DNA of 64,000 bases from Bacillus aerolatus (GTDB lineage Bacteria; Bacillota; Bacilli; Bacillales; Domibacillaceae), in NCBI RefSeq assembly GCF_009183655.1, contig NZ_WEIO01000002.1, positions 372,001 to 436,000 of the forward strand, given 5' to 3'. The position numbers and the translations under genes were made by a program. Under the pieces are notes generated by a model, which saw only the letters and a list, made by a program, of their open reading frames with translations, did not search any database and was not told where the DNA came from. The stretch's first letter is position 1; the number at the start of each line of letters is the position of its first letter. This document shows positions 15,563-24,742 of this stretch, in pieces.

Positions 15563-16193
15563 AATAAAAAAAAGAAACTTAATTACTCACACAAATCCGG
15601 AGTCTATAATTTCCGAACAATTTCGCACGATACGAACGAATATTCAATTTATAAACGGAGACAAAAAAAGCAACAAACTTTTAATTACTTCTCCCGGTAA
15701 AGAGGAGGGAAAGTCTACTACAGCCGCTAACATAGCCGTATCGATGGCTCAACAGGGAGAGAAAGTACTTCTTATAGACGGAAATTTAAGAAACCCGAGT
15801 ATCCACAGCACATTTGAAACGTTAAATGTGAGCGGATTAACAGATGTTCTTATGGGAGAGGCGATATTTGAAGAAGCCGTTTATTCTTCGAAAATTGAAA
15901 ATTTGGACATTTTAACAAGCGGAGCTATTTCATCCAATCCAGCTGAATTATTAGCATCTCAAATGATGAAGCAATTACTACAAAAAGTAAGCCCTTTATA
16001 CGAAACGATACTAATAGACTCACCGTCAGTCCTTGAAGTAACCGATCCGAAAATCATAGCGAACTTATGTGATGGAGTCGTATTAGTGGTTAGGCAAGAT
16101 AAAACAAATATCGAAAATGCCTTTGAATCGAAAAAAGTTCTAGAATATGCAAAAGCTCAAATTGTAGGCGTGATTTTAAATGAAAAAACCTAG
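15549..16193 (+). CDS. epsB: EpsB-like BY-kinase / polysaccharide tyrosine autokinase domain
   Basis: About 214 residues. TTG at 15549, 7 nt after AGAGGTG, is the better start; GTG at 15540 is possible. Walker A TSPGKEEGKST, a Walker A'-like LLIDGNLRNPS and Walker B TILIDSPS are present. The protein stops right after VGVILNEKT, so the C-terminal tyrosine cluster of this family is missing. It overlaps epsA by about 14 bp and works with it to control polymer synthesis. Without the tail, autophosphorylation would have to differ from the standard scheme. Confidence 0.85.
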   Translation: MVLNKIKKRNLITHTNPESIISEQFRTIRTNIQFINGDKKSNKLLITSPGKEEGKSTTAANIAVSMAQQGEKVLLIDGNLRNPSIHSTFETLNVSGLTDVLMGEAIFEEAVYSSKIENLDILTSGAISSNPAELLASQMMKQLLQKVSPLYETILIDSPSVLEVTDPKIIANLCDGVVLVVRQDKTNIENAFESKKVLEYAKAQIVGVILNEKT

Positions 16194-16239
16194 AACATAG
16201 TACTATAACTCGTAACAAACATATATTTTTTGATTTCTT

Positions 16240-16257
16240 CGTTCTTTATTAAGAACA
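16240..16257. promoter_or_regulatory. SinR-type operator inside the eps operon
   Basis: GTTCTT-TATT-AAGAAC has the same sequence as the palindrome in the eps promoter spacer. It lies 47 bp after epsB, upstream of the EAR-like RNA. No clear promoter elements flank it, so a transcription roadblock is possible. Confidence 0.55.
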
Positions 16258-16282
16258 ACTTATTCTTTTTATATGTAATTTA

Positions 16283-16396
16283 GTATGGTGATGTCTCCTT
16301 ACCACTATCAATGGAGGCACTCGATTATGCTGTGGGTTGAAAGACCTTAGACGCCAGTCGTCAGTAGTGTGATGTGAGGGGGGGTTAAATGCCCTA
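16283..16396 (+). ncRNA. EAR-like eps-associated antitermination RNA
   Basis: The non-coding gap between epsB and epsC is exactly where the EAR element lies in B. subtilis, where it promotes processive antitermination through the eps operon. Visible pairings are GTCTCC (16293-16298) with GGAGGC (16313-16318), enclosing a loop whose ACCA can pair with the upstream TGGT as a pseudoknot, and GACG/CGTC at 16350-16362. A run of seven G followed by TTAAATGCCC allows a further stem. A covariance model search would settle it. Confidence 0.75.
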
Positions 16397-16402
16397 TGTA
16401 AT

Positions 16403-16458
16403 ATTAAAGATCTTAATTATGCGGTTTTTAAGAAGACAATATAATTAAGATCTTTAAT
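16403..16458 (+). terminator. 18-bp perfect inverted repeat before epsC
   Basis: ATTAAAGATCTTAATTAT at 16403-16420 pairs perfectly with 16441-16458 around a 20-nt loop. The stem is AT-rich and no good T-run follows, so it may be a weak terminator overcome by the EAR or a processing site. Confidence 0.5.
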
Positions 16459-16501
16459 TTGACGGAAGTCATTAAAAGAAGTTATTAAAAGGGGAGATCT
16501 T

Positions 16502-18334
16502 ATGTCCTACCAGCAAAGGTTATCTTTATTTATTATTGTGGATACTTGTATTGTACTAACCGCTATCTTCTTCGGGGGTTTTTTAGTAAACGCCAGCCTT
16601 CACGTTATTACTTTTCCAATAGTGGCCAGTTCTATTTCTATCATATTAAGTCATCATATATTTTCATTTATATTTAAAGTTTATAAAAAAGCATGGGAAT
16701 ATGCGAGCATTGGGGAATTAATCATTATTTGTAAAGTAGTTACTTTAGCTATATTAACTGCTAGTTTCGTGCAGCAAGTTATGGTGAATGAAATTCATTT
16801 TAGGTTGCTTATTGTCACTTGGCTGCTTCATATGGTGTTCATCGGCGGTTCAAGATTTTGTTGGAGAATATATCGTGATAACTATTTGAACAAAAACAAT
16901 AACAAAAAACGAACTCTAATTATTGGTGCCGGTTCTGCGGGGACGATGGTGGCGAGGCAATTATTGAAAAGTAACGATACAGATTTACTACCAATTGCAT
17001 TTATCGATGATGATATGAAGAAACATCATCTAGACATACTGGGAATTCCAGTACTGGGTAGTGTAAATCGCATGGAAAAGACTATTCAAGAATTAAGAAT
17101 AGAGCATGTTATTATCGCTATTCCCTCACTTTGCAAGAAAAAATTAAACGCTATCTTTCAACAATGTGCAAAAACAAAAGCCAAAACACAAATCCTTCCT
17201 ATGTTGGAGGATCTCGTTACTGGGAAAATTGCCGTTAATCAGTTTCGTGATGTGCGGGTGGAGGATCTTTTAGGAAGGGAACCAATTGCTTTAGATATTG
17301 ATAGTATTTCGGAGTGCATAACTAATAAAGTAGTATTAGTAACCGGTGCGGGAGGTTCAATTGGTTCCGAAATCTGCCGTCAAATATCTAAATTTAAGCC
17401 TCAAAAACTAGTTTTGTTAGGACATGGCGAAAATAGTATTTATTCGATTGAACTGGAGTTAAAAGAACAATTTGGACATTTGCAGATCGAATTTTTGACT
17501 GAAATTGCTGATTTGCAAGACGCAAAAAAAATGATGTCCGTGATGAGTACATATCAGCCTGATGTTGTTTACCATGCTGCTGCTCATAAACATGTGCCTC
17601 TAATGGAGCGCAATCCGGAAGAAGCCGTTAAAAACAATATAATTGGAACAAGAAATGTGGCAGAAGCGGCAAGTTGGCATGGAGTAGAAACGTTTGTAAT
17701 GATCTCTACGGATAAAGCCGTTAACCCTACAAGTGTAATGGGAGCAACAAAGAGGCTTGCCGAAATGATTATTCAAGATATGAATAAAAAAGGCAAAACC
17801 AAATTTGTTGCCGTTCGATTCGGTAATGTCTTAGGAAGTCGTGGCAGCGTTATCCCACTATTTAAAAAACAAATAGAAAAGGGCGGTCCAGTTACCGTTA
17901 CACATCCTGAAATGGTTCGATATTTTATGACCATACCCGAAGCTTCAAGGTTAGTCATTCAAGCCGGAGCGCTGGCCAGAGGCGGAGAAATTTTTGTGTT
18001 AGATATGGGGCATCCAGTAAAAATAGTCGATCTGGCTCGAAATCTAATCAAGCTATCTGGTTATTCTATTGAAGAAATCGGAATAGAGTTCACTGGAATA
18101 AGGCCCGGTGAAAAACTTTTTGAAGAATTACTAAAAGAAGATGAAATAAATGAACAGCAAGTATACCCTAATATTTACATTGGAAAAACAGCAAAATTAT
18201 ATCTCGAAGAAATTGATGAAATTATCGAAAGTTATACCGCTTTAGATAAAGAAATACTAAGAGCAATACTTATTTACTTAGCGAATAATAAAGTTAAAGC
18301 GAAACCTGAGCCAGTAATGACAGTTTCAGGTTAA
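16502..18334 (+). CDS. epsC: UDP-sugar 4,6-dehydratase / nucleoside-diphosphate sugar epimerase (EpsC)
   Basis: 610 residues behind AAAGGGGAG. Four N-terminal membrane helices (about 1-120) are followed by a CoA-binding-like Rossmann domain (IGAGSAGT near 141) and the catalytic SDR domain (VTGAGGSIGSE near 280, then VVYHAAAHKHVPLME and DKAVNPTSVMGATK). This is the full CapD/PglF-type architecture. It converts UDP-GlcNAc to the 4-keto-6-deoxy sugar that the aminotransferase EpsN, encoded later, can aminate. It is membrane-anchored with the active site in the cytoplasm. Confidence 0.92.
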   Translation: MSYQQRLSLFIIVDTCIVLTAIFFGGFLVNASLHVITFPIVASSISIILSHHIFSFIFKVYKKAWEYASIGELIIICKVVTLAILTASFVQQVMVNEIHFRLLIVTWLLHMVFIGGSRFCWRIYRDNYLNKNNNKKRTLIIGAGSAGTMVARQLLKSNDTDLLPIAFIDDDMKKHHLDILGIPVLGSVNRMEKTIQELRIEHVIIAIPSLCKKKLNAIFQQCAKTKAKTQILPMLEDLVTGKIAVNQFRDVRVEDLLGREPIALDIDSISECITNKVVLVTGAGGSIGSEICRQISKFKPQKLVLLGHGENSIYSIELELKEQFGHLQIEFLTEIADLQDAKKMMSVMSTYQPDVVYHAAAHKHVPLMERNPEEAVKNNIIGTRNVAEAASWHGVETFVMISTDKAVNPTSVMGATKRLAEMIIQDMNKKGKTKFVAVRFGNVLGSRGSVIPLFKKQIEKGGPVTVTHPEMVRYFMTIPEASRLVIQAGALARGGEIFVLDMGHPVKIVDLARNLIKLSGYSIEEIGIEFTGIRPGEKLFEELLKEDEINEQQVYPNIYIGKTAKLYLEEIDEIIESYTALDKEILRAILIYLANNKVKAKPEPVMTVSG

Positions 18335-18349
18335 AGAGGAGTGAAGGAA

Positions 18350-19228
18350 ATGAAAGTCAGAAAAGCAATTATCCCAGCAGCTGGTTTAGGAACGAGATTC
18401 CTCCCAGCAACAAAGGCTATGCCAAAAGAAATGCTGCCTATTGTTGACAAACCAACCATTCAATATATTGTCGAAGAAGCTATTGAGTCAGGAATTGAAG
18501 ATATTATTATCGTTACTGGAAAAGGGAAAAGGGCGATTGAAGATCACTTTGATCATTTCTTCGAATTAGAGCAAAATTTGTTAGAAAAAGGAAAGTTGGA
18601 TTTGTTAGATGCAGTTCAAAAGTCATCAAAGATGGTGGACATTCATTATATTCGTCAAAAAGAGCCAAAGGGTTTGGGGCATGCCATTTGGTGTGCACGT
18701 AAGTTTATTGGAAATGAACCATTTGCTGTTCTATTAGGTGACGATATTGTTAAGTCGGCAAAACCTTGCCTTAAGCAAATGATGGAACAGTATGAAAGGT
18801 ACAATGCATCCATACTCGGGGTTCAGTCGGTTGCCGAAGAGGAAGTTTCAAGATATGGAATTGTTGATGGAAATCTAATAGGAGAACGTTTTTATAGCGT
18901 CAATAGTTTAGTAGAAAAGCCGAAGCAAGCAGAGGCACCTTCTAATTTAGCCATTATGGGCAGATATATTCTTAACCCAAGAATTTTTGAAATATTAAGT
19001 AAACAAAAGCCGGGGGCTGGCGGGGAAATCCAATTGACAGATGCCATTGCTGGATTAAACCTTTATGAGGCGGTTTATGCCTATGACTTTGAAGGAATTC
19101 GGTATGACGTTGGGGAGAAGATGGGATTTATTCAAACGACGATAGAGTTTGCCTTACAACGAGAAGATTTAAAAAAAGAACTATTAGATTATCTATCATC
19201 CACTCTTGATAGACAATTGATTAAATAG
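18350..19228 (+). CDS. gtaB: UTP-glucose-1-phosphate uridylyltransferase
   Basis: 292 residues from ATG 18350; a GTG at 18341 in the same frame abuts the AAAGAGGAG site too closely. The sequence [20 protein letters not shown] is the GalU/GtaB nucleotide-binding signature, and [14 protein letters not shown] and a C-terminal substrate lobe follow. It makes UDP-glucose in the cytoplasm. With galE downstream it provides UDP-glucose and UDP-galactose for the polymer. It is a pathway-dedicated copy in the operon; B. subtilis eps has none. Confidence 0.95.
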   Translation: MKVRKAIIPAAGLGTRFLPATKAMPKEMLPIVDKPTIQYIVEEAIESGIEDIIIVTGKGKRAIEDHFDHFFELEQNLLEKGKLDLLDAVQKSSKMVDIHYIRQKEPKGLGHAIWCARKFIGNEPFAVLLGDDIVKSAKPCLKQMMEQYERYNASILGVQSVAEEEVSRYGIVDGNLIGERFYSVNSLVEKPKQAEAPSNLAIMGRYILNPRIFEILSKQKPGAGGEIQLTDAIAGLNLYEAVYAYDFEGIRYDVGEKMGFIQTTIEFALQREDLKKELLDYLSSTLDRQLIK

Positions 19229-19236
19229 GTTAAGCT

Positions 19237-20382
19237 ATGAGAAAAAAGGTGTTGTTTTGTGCAACGGTTGATTTTCACTTTAGTGCCTTTCACTTACCGT
19301 ATTTAAAATGGTTTAAAGAGCAAGGGTGGGAAGTTCATATTGCCGCAGCTGGCAGCTTAGAACTTCCTTATGTAGACAAGAAGTATAACATACCTATTCA
19401 AAGATCTCCTTTTAAAAGGGAAAATATAGGGGCATTTAACGAGTTGAAATCAATTATTGATGAAAATCAGTATACAATCATTCATTGCCATACGCCGATG
19501 GGGGGAGTCTTAGCCAGGTTAGCTGCACGAAAAGCGAGAAAACATGATACAAAAGTGCTCTATACTGCACATGGCTTTCATTTTTGCAAAGGCGCATCTT
19601 TTCTAAACTGGCTCGTTTATTATCCAATTGAAAAATGGCTGGCTCGTTATACCGATTGTTTAATTACGATTAATGAAGAGGATTATAGACTCGCACTCAA
19701 CCACCATTTTAAGGCAAGTAAAATTGAACATATTCATGGCGTAGGAGTTAATACAGAACGATTTACTCCCGAAAAAGATAAAGCAGGACTAAGGGCAAAG
19801 TATCATTATTGTAATGATGCTTTTTTGATGTTTTATGCAGCTGAATTTAATAAGAATAAGAACCAGCAAATTCTTATTGAGGCAACAGCCTTAGTTAAGA
19901 AGCAATTGCCAAATGCAAAACTTCTTTTAGCCGGGGAGGGGCCGTTGCTCGAACATTGCAAAAGACTCTCGATCAAGCTTGGAGTAGAAGAGATGGTCGA
20001 TTTCTTAGGCTATCGAAATGATATCGAATCATTAGTAAAAATGAGCGATGTTGCTGTGGCCTCAAGTTTACGGGAAGGTCTGCCTGTCAACATAATGGAA
20101 GCCATGGCTTGCGCGCTGCCTGTTATAGCTGTTAATAACAGAGGGCATAGAGAACTCGTTTCTCATAATAAAAATGGCTGGCTTGTCGGAAACAACAGCA
20201 TAGAAATGGCTGATAAAATCATTCATCTTGCCGGAGACCAAGAGTTAAGAGAACAATTTGGATCACAAAGTCGGGAAATAATTTTAACAACATACAGTTT
20301 AAATAAAATTTTAGAAGAGAAGAGAAAAATGTATAAAAAAATCATGGATGAGATGGAGGAAGTTCAGTGGGCAATCCATTAA
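19237..20382 (+). CDS. epsD: EpsD-like GT4 glycosyltransferase
   Basis: 381 residues with the GT-B fold. The N-terminal domain opens KVLFCATVDFHFSAFHLPYL, like EpsD of B. subtilis, with HCHTPMGGVLARLAA further on. The nucleotide-sugar domain has EGLPVNIMEAMACALPVI near residue 285. It adds one sugar to the lipid-linked repeat unit at the cytoplasmic membrane face; donor and linkage are unknown. It begins 8 bp after gtaB and ends overlapping the next gene. Confidence 0.85.
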   Translation: MRKKVLFCATVDFHFSAFHLPYLKWFKEQGWEVHIAAAGSLELPYVDKKYNIPIQRSPFKRENIGAFNELKSIIDENQYTIIHCHTPMGGVLARLAARKARKHDTKVLYTAHGFHFCKGASFLNWLVYYPIEKWLARYTDCLITINEEDYRLALNHHFKASKIEHIHGVGVNTERFTPEKDKAGLRAKYHYCNDAFLMFYAAEFNKNKNQQILIEATALVKKQLPNAKLLLAGEGPLLEHCKRLSIKLGVEEMVDFLGYRNDIESLVKMSDVAVASSLREGLPVNIMEAMACALPVIAVNNRGHRELVSHNKNGWLVGNNSIEMADKIIHLAGDQELREQFGSQSREIILTTYSLNKILEEKRKMYKKIMDEMEEVQWAIH

Positions 20383-21476
20383 AGGTATTACATGTTGTCG
20401 TAAATATGAACCGTGGTGGTGCTGAAACGCTCATTATGAACCTATATCGGAATATCGATCGGTCTAAGGTTCAATTTGATTTCTTAACATGTAAGCCAGG
20501 AGCTTTTGATGAAGAAATTATAAAAATGGGCGGGAAGATTCATAGAATTTCCTATGTTTCAGAGGTTGGGCACTTCAAGTATATCCGGGAATTAAACCAA
20601 TTTTTTTCTACCCATAAAGAGTATAAAATCGTTCATTCGCACATGGATAAGATGAGTGGATTCGTTCTTCGGTCAGCCAAGAAAGCTGGGATTCCTATTC
20701 GTATTTCACACAGTCATAATACACAAAGTGAAGGAGGGGTAGCTATAAGAACTTATAAATGGTTTGCAGGAAAATTGATCATCCCTAATGCTACTACTTT
20801 CTTTGCCTGTTCGAATTATGCTGCTAAATGGTTATTTCATGCGAAATATAGCGATACCCATATTCTGAAAAATGGGATCGAATATGAGAAGTTTGCTTTT
20901 TCTAATGAGGTTAGAAAAGAGGTAAGAGAGGAATTAAAGCTAAGTAATAAATCCATTGTCCTCGGACATGTCGGAAGGTTCGCTCATCAGAAGAATCATT
21001 CTTTTTTAATAGATGTCTTTGAAGAACTCTCTAAAAAGAATGAGGATGCAGTCTTGTTATTAATTGGTGATGGTCCTTTACGTAAGGAGATTGAGGCGAA
21101 AGTACAGAATTTAAAATTAGAAGAGAAGGTTACGTTTCTTGGAATACGAAGTGATATTAATCGAATCCTTCAAGCAATGGACATATTTGTATTTCCATCT
21201 TTGCATGAGGGTTTACCCGTTTCATTAATTGAGGCTCAAGGGGCAGGGGTACCTTGCTTGATATCAGATCGTGTTTCACTAGAAGTGGATCTAGGAATGG
21301 ACTTAGTCGATTATGCTCCCTTGGATGATAAAGCGGTATGGATGGATATGGTAAAAAGAATTTCATCAAAACGAATTTCAAGAACAAATGCCCAAGAGTC
21401 TTTAATAGAACAAGGGTATGATATCACCGCAACTGCAAATAAAATTGAAGATTTTTACTTAACTATTTCAGGGTGA
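20367..21476 (+). CDS. epsF: EpsF-like GT4 glycosyltransferase
   Basis: 369 residues from GTG behind GGAGG, overlapping the preceding gene by 16 bp. The opening KVLHVVVNMNRGGAETLIMN is the EpsF signature, and the donor site shows SLHEGLPVSLIEAQGAGVP. It is clearly paralogous to the gene at 23556 (same opening and same HSHxD region), so the operon holds two EpsF-type enzymes. It acts on the lipid-linked oligosaccharide at the inner membrane face. Confidence 0.85.
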   Translation: MGNPLKVLHVVVNMNRGGAETLIMNLYRNIDRSKVQFDFLTCKPGAFDEEIIKMGGKIHRISYVSEVGHFKYIRELNQFFSTHKEYKIVHSHMDKMSGFVLRSAKKAGIPIRISHSHNTQSEGGVAIRTYKWFAGKLIIPNATTFFACSNYAAKWLFHAKYSDTHILKNGIEYEKFAFSNEVRKEVREELKLSNKSIVLGHVGRFAHQKNHSFLIDVFEELSKKNEDAVLLLIGDGPLRKEIEAKVQNLKLEEKVTFLGIRSDINRILQAMDIFVFPSLHEGLPVSLIEAQGAGVPCLISDRVSLEVDLGMDLVDYAPLDDKAVWMDMVKRISSKRISRTNAQESLIEQGYDITATANKIEDFYLTISG

Positions 21477-22375
21477 ATAAAAGTATGAAAATGTTAACAG
21501 TATTTACTCCAACGTATAATCGTGCATATTGTTTAGAAGCTTGCTACAAAAGTCTAGTTCGCCAAACGTGTAAGGATTTCATCTGGTTAATTATCGATGA
21601 TGGTTCTATAGATAATACAAAGGATTTGGTAAATAGCTGGATTAAAGAAAATAAAATCGAAATCAGATATTATTGGCAGGAAAATCAAGGGATGCATGGT
21701 GCTCATAATACTGCCTATGAACTGATTGATACTGAATTGAATGTGTGCATAGACTCCGATGATTATATGCCAGAAGAGGCTGTGGAAAAGATAACGAAAT
21801 TTTGGAGCAAGTACGGCAGTGAAAAAGTAAGTGGCATGATTGGACTGGACTCATACACAAATAATGAAGTAATTGGCACCAAATTGCCGGAAGATCGGAA
21901 AAGCTCTACATTGTTTGACCTTTATAATAAGCATGGTGTATCGGGTGATAAAAAGCTCGTCTATCGAACAGAATTAACAAAACAATATCCATATCCTATT
22001 TTTCAAAATGAAAAATATGTAGGGCTGGCTTACAAATATTATATGTTAGATAAACAATACGAAATGCTTCTCATGAATGAAGTACTTTGTTGTGTAGAGT
22101 ACCTTTCCGATGGTTCATCACTCAATATGTTGAATCAATATAGAAAAAATCCAAAAGGCTTTGCATTTTACCGCAAAGAATTAATGACGTTACCTTTTGC
22201 AAGTGTATCGTTTAAATTTCGGCAAGCTATCCATTATGTGTCTAGCAGTTTATTGATGAATAATAAAAGGTTCTTAAAAGAAACCCCAAGCAAAGGCTTA
22301 ACTGTTTTAGCTATTCCGTTAGGCGCACTATTATATGTATATATTACATCTAAAACTAGGACTGCACAGAGTTAA
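21473..22375 (+). CDS. GT2 glycosyltransferase
   Basis: 300 residues, overlapping the previous stop by 4 bp (GTGA). The GT-A fold is visible: TVFTPTYNRAYCLEACYKSL, then DDGSIDNT and CIDSDDYM (the metal-binding DxD). The C-terminal segment around ALLYVYITS is hydrophobic. By position and family it could stand in for EpsE of B. subtilis, which also acts as a flagellar clutch. Similarity visible here is general GT2, so no clutch function is claimed. Confidence 0.82.
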   Translation: MNKSMKMLTVFTPTYNRAYCLEACYKSLVRQTCKDFIWLIIDDGSIDNTKDLVNSWIKENKIEIRYYWQENQGMHGAHNTAYELIDTELNVCIDSDDYMPEEAVEKITKFWSKYGSEKVSGMIGLDSYTNNEVIGTKLPEDRKSSTLFDLYNKHGVSGDKKLVYRTELTKQYPYPIFQNEKYVGLAYKYYMLDKQYEMLLMNEVLCCVEYLSDGSSLNMLNQYRKNPKGFAFYRKELMTLPFASVSFKFRQAIHYVSSSLLMNNKRFLKETPSKGLTVLAIPLGALLYVYITSKTRTAQS

Positions 22376-22450
22376 GCTAATGATCTCAGCAGTCTTTTTT
22401 GTGTACACCAGATGTTATAAGAAATTATCTGTCTTGAAAGGAAATATAAA

Positions 22451-23530
22451 ATGACTTTTCTATGGTTGAATCTTGCTATCGTTTTTATTTTTTCCTTTTT
22501 TGCAAGGTACTTTGCTGCGCCAGCATTAGCAACAGGTTCATCGGTTCCTGTAAAACCGAACAAAACCTTAGTGTTAGGTGCTTTGCTATCATTAATAATT
22601 ATTTCAGGCCTAAGATCAAATATAGGGGATACTTACTTTTATAAACATCTCTATGAGACAAATGATTTTACGTGGGAGTATATTACTTCTCAGAAAGATA
22701 TGGGATTTGGAATTCTGCAAATGATTTTAAAAAAATATTCAGAAGATCCTCAAATTATGATTTTTACAACGGCTTTGATCACAAATGTCCTTATTATTTC
22801 TGTTTTATTTAAGTATTCAAGAATGTTTGAGCTAAGCACTTATGTTTATATTACAGGTGGCTTATTTTTAGTTTCAATGAACGGTATTAGGCAAGTACTA
22901 GCTGCCGCCATAGCTTTTACTGCGACCAAGTATTTAATCAACGGAAATTGGATCAAGTACTTCCTAATCGTTCTTTTGGCATCAATGTTTCATCAAAGTG
23001 CATTAATACTTATGCCTATTTATTTCCTAGTTAGATATAAGGCGTGGTCTAAAGCAACATATATTCTTTTATTTTTCTCTATCTTAATTGTTATTGGTTT
23101 TGAGCAGTTTTCAGCCATTTTATTTGCGACTATTGAGGACACGCAGTATGGACAATATTCAGGTTTTGATGAAGGTGGAGCAAACACAATTAGGGTGGCA
23201 GTAGCCGCTGTGCCGCTAATCATTGCCTATCTTGGCAGAGAAAGACTTAGAGAGGTATTTCCAAGCAGCGATTACATCGTGAATATGGCGCTAATAGGAC
23301 TTGTATTTATGATTATTTCGACACAGAGCTGGATTTTTGCAAGAGTTTCTATTTACTTTAATTTGTATCAAATTATTTTAATTTCCTGGATCATAAAGCT
23401 TTTCAGTAAAAAAGATCAAAGGTTCGTTTATTACACATTATTGATTTGTTATTTTGTATACTACTATTATGAAAATGTCATTAGTTTAAATGTTTTTTAT
23501 AAAAGTGATTTTTTTGACGATTTCTTTTAA
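22451..23530 (+). CDS. epsG: EpsG-family membrane polymerase
   Basis: 359 residues, strongly hydrophobic throughout with about ten membrane segments. The motif ISGLRSNIGDTYFYKHLYE in the first external region and GIRQVLAAAIAFTATKYL in the middle are typical of the EpsG/Wzy-like family. It probably joins repeat units outside the membrane. It is separated from the upstream gene by 75 bp and starts behind GAAAGGAAAT. Confidence 0.88.
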   Translation: MTFLWLNLAIVFIFSFFARYFAAPALATGSSVPVKPNKTLVLGALLSLIIISGLRSNIGDTYFYKHLYETNDFTWEYITSQKDMGFGILQMILKKYSEDPQIMIFTTALITNVLIISVLFKYSRMFELSTYVYITGGLFLVSMNGIRQVLAAAIAFTATKYLINGNWIKYFLIVLLASMFHQSALILMPIYFLVRYKAWSKATYILLFFSILIVIGFEQFSAILFATIEDTQYGQYSGFDEGGANTIRVAVAAVPLIIAYLGRERLREVFPSSDYIVNMALIGLVFMIISTQSWIFARVSIYFNLYQIILISWIIKLFSKKDQRFVYYTLLICYFVYYYYENVISLNVFYKSDFFDDFF

Positions 23531-23555
23531 GTAAAGTACAGAAAGGAGGAGGAAT

Positions 23556-24707
23556 ATGACAAAACCAGGATATCCTAAAAGAGTCCTGCACATTGTAAGC
23601 TCAATGGGGCGGGGCGGAGCCGAGACATTGATTATGAATATTTATAGAAATATAGATCGAATGAAAGTCCAATTTGATTTTGTTACTCACAGTCATGGAA
23701 AGGGAGACTATGATGATGAAATTAAATCAATGGGCGGAAAAATATATAGCATCCCGAGTTTAGGGACAGCTGGTCCTATTAACTATGTAAAGCGGTTGAA
23801 GGATGTGATGTCTGCTAATGATTATGCAGCTGTACATGCCCATACTGATTATCAGAGCGGCTTTCCGGCATTAGCAGCAAAAATGTGTGGGATTGAACAC
23901 CGAATTTGCCATTCGCATAGCAATAATTGGTTAAAACAAAACGGTTTAAAAGAAAGGTTTATGTTAAAAACACTTCAAGCAGTAATTAAGTTCTCCGCAA
24001 CTAGGTTTTGTAGCTGCAGCGAAGAAGCGGCGGGATTCTTATTTGGAAAAAGTGCAATCATGAACAATAAAGTTGATATTCTGAAAAATGGGATTGATAT
24101 GAGCCAATATACGCACAGTGATCCGGGCACGGGCAGTAGAAAGAGTGTGTTAAAGGAGCTTCATTTAGCGGAAGAGACAAAAATAATCGGTCACGTAGGC
24201 CGTTTTTCAGAATCGAAAAATCATCTATTTATTTTAAAAATTTTGAAAAGTATAGCAGAAGAGGATTCTCGTTTTGTCGCTATTTTAATTGGGGATGGCC
24301 CTTTGAGAGAAACAATTGAAAAAGAAGCTGAAAAACTGGGATTAATAAAGCATATAAGGTTTTTAGGGGTAAGAACAGATATACCTAGGCTTATGAATGC
24401 TTTTGATGTTTTTCTATTCCCTTCCTTATTTGAGGGCTTCGGTATCGTCATGCTGGAGGCTCAGAGTTCTGGGATTCCATGCGTAGCATCATCTTCTGTA
24501 CCCAGCAGTACGGATATGGGATTAGGGCTAGTAAAATACTTAAATCTTGACGATCATATGGATCAATGGCGTGACAGTATTAAAGCCGCCATTTTCATTG
24601 AGCGGCCAAATAAGAATTTGATTATTAAAAATATCTCTGAACTTGGTTTTAATATTCAAGAAAGTTTGAATGATTGGTTAAGATTATATGGGCTTCAAAA
24701 CCAGTAA
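23556..24707 (+). CDS. EpsF-like GT4 glycosyltransferase, second copy
   Basis: 383 residues behind GAAAGGAGGAGG. VLHIVSSMGRGGAETLIMN opens the acceptor domain, SHSNN and GHVGRFSESKNH follow, and the donor site is SLFEGFGIVMLEAQSSGIP with the typical EG..E retaining-GT4 motif. It is a paralogue of the product at 20367-21476, with conserved RNIDR.KVQFDF and KNGI blocks. Two related enzymes in one operon suggest two similar linkages in the repeat unit. Confidence 0.85.
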   Translation: MTKPGYPKRVLHIVSSMGRGGAETLIMNIYRNIDRMKVQFDFVTHSHGKGDYDDEIKSMGGKIYSIPSLGTAGPINYVKRLKDVMSANDYAAVHAHTDYQSGFPALAAKMCGIEHRICHSHSNNWLKQNGLKERFMLKTLQAVIKFSATRFCSCSEEAAGFLFGKSAIMNNKVDILKNGIDMSQYTHSDPGTGSRKSVLKELHLAEETKIIGHVGRFSESKNHLFILKILKSIAEEDSRFVAILIGDGPLRETIEKEAEKLGLIKHIRFLGVRTDIPRLMNAFDVFLFPSLFEGFGIVMLEAQSSGIPCVASSSVPSSTDMGLGLVKYLNLDDHMDQWRDSIKAAIFIERPNKNLIIKNISELGFNIQESLNDWLRLYGLQNQ

Positions 24708-24742
24708 TCATAAGGTATCTTAAGTGAGCGGGGTATTACATA

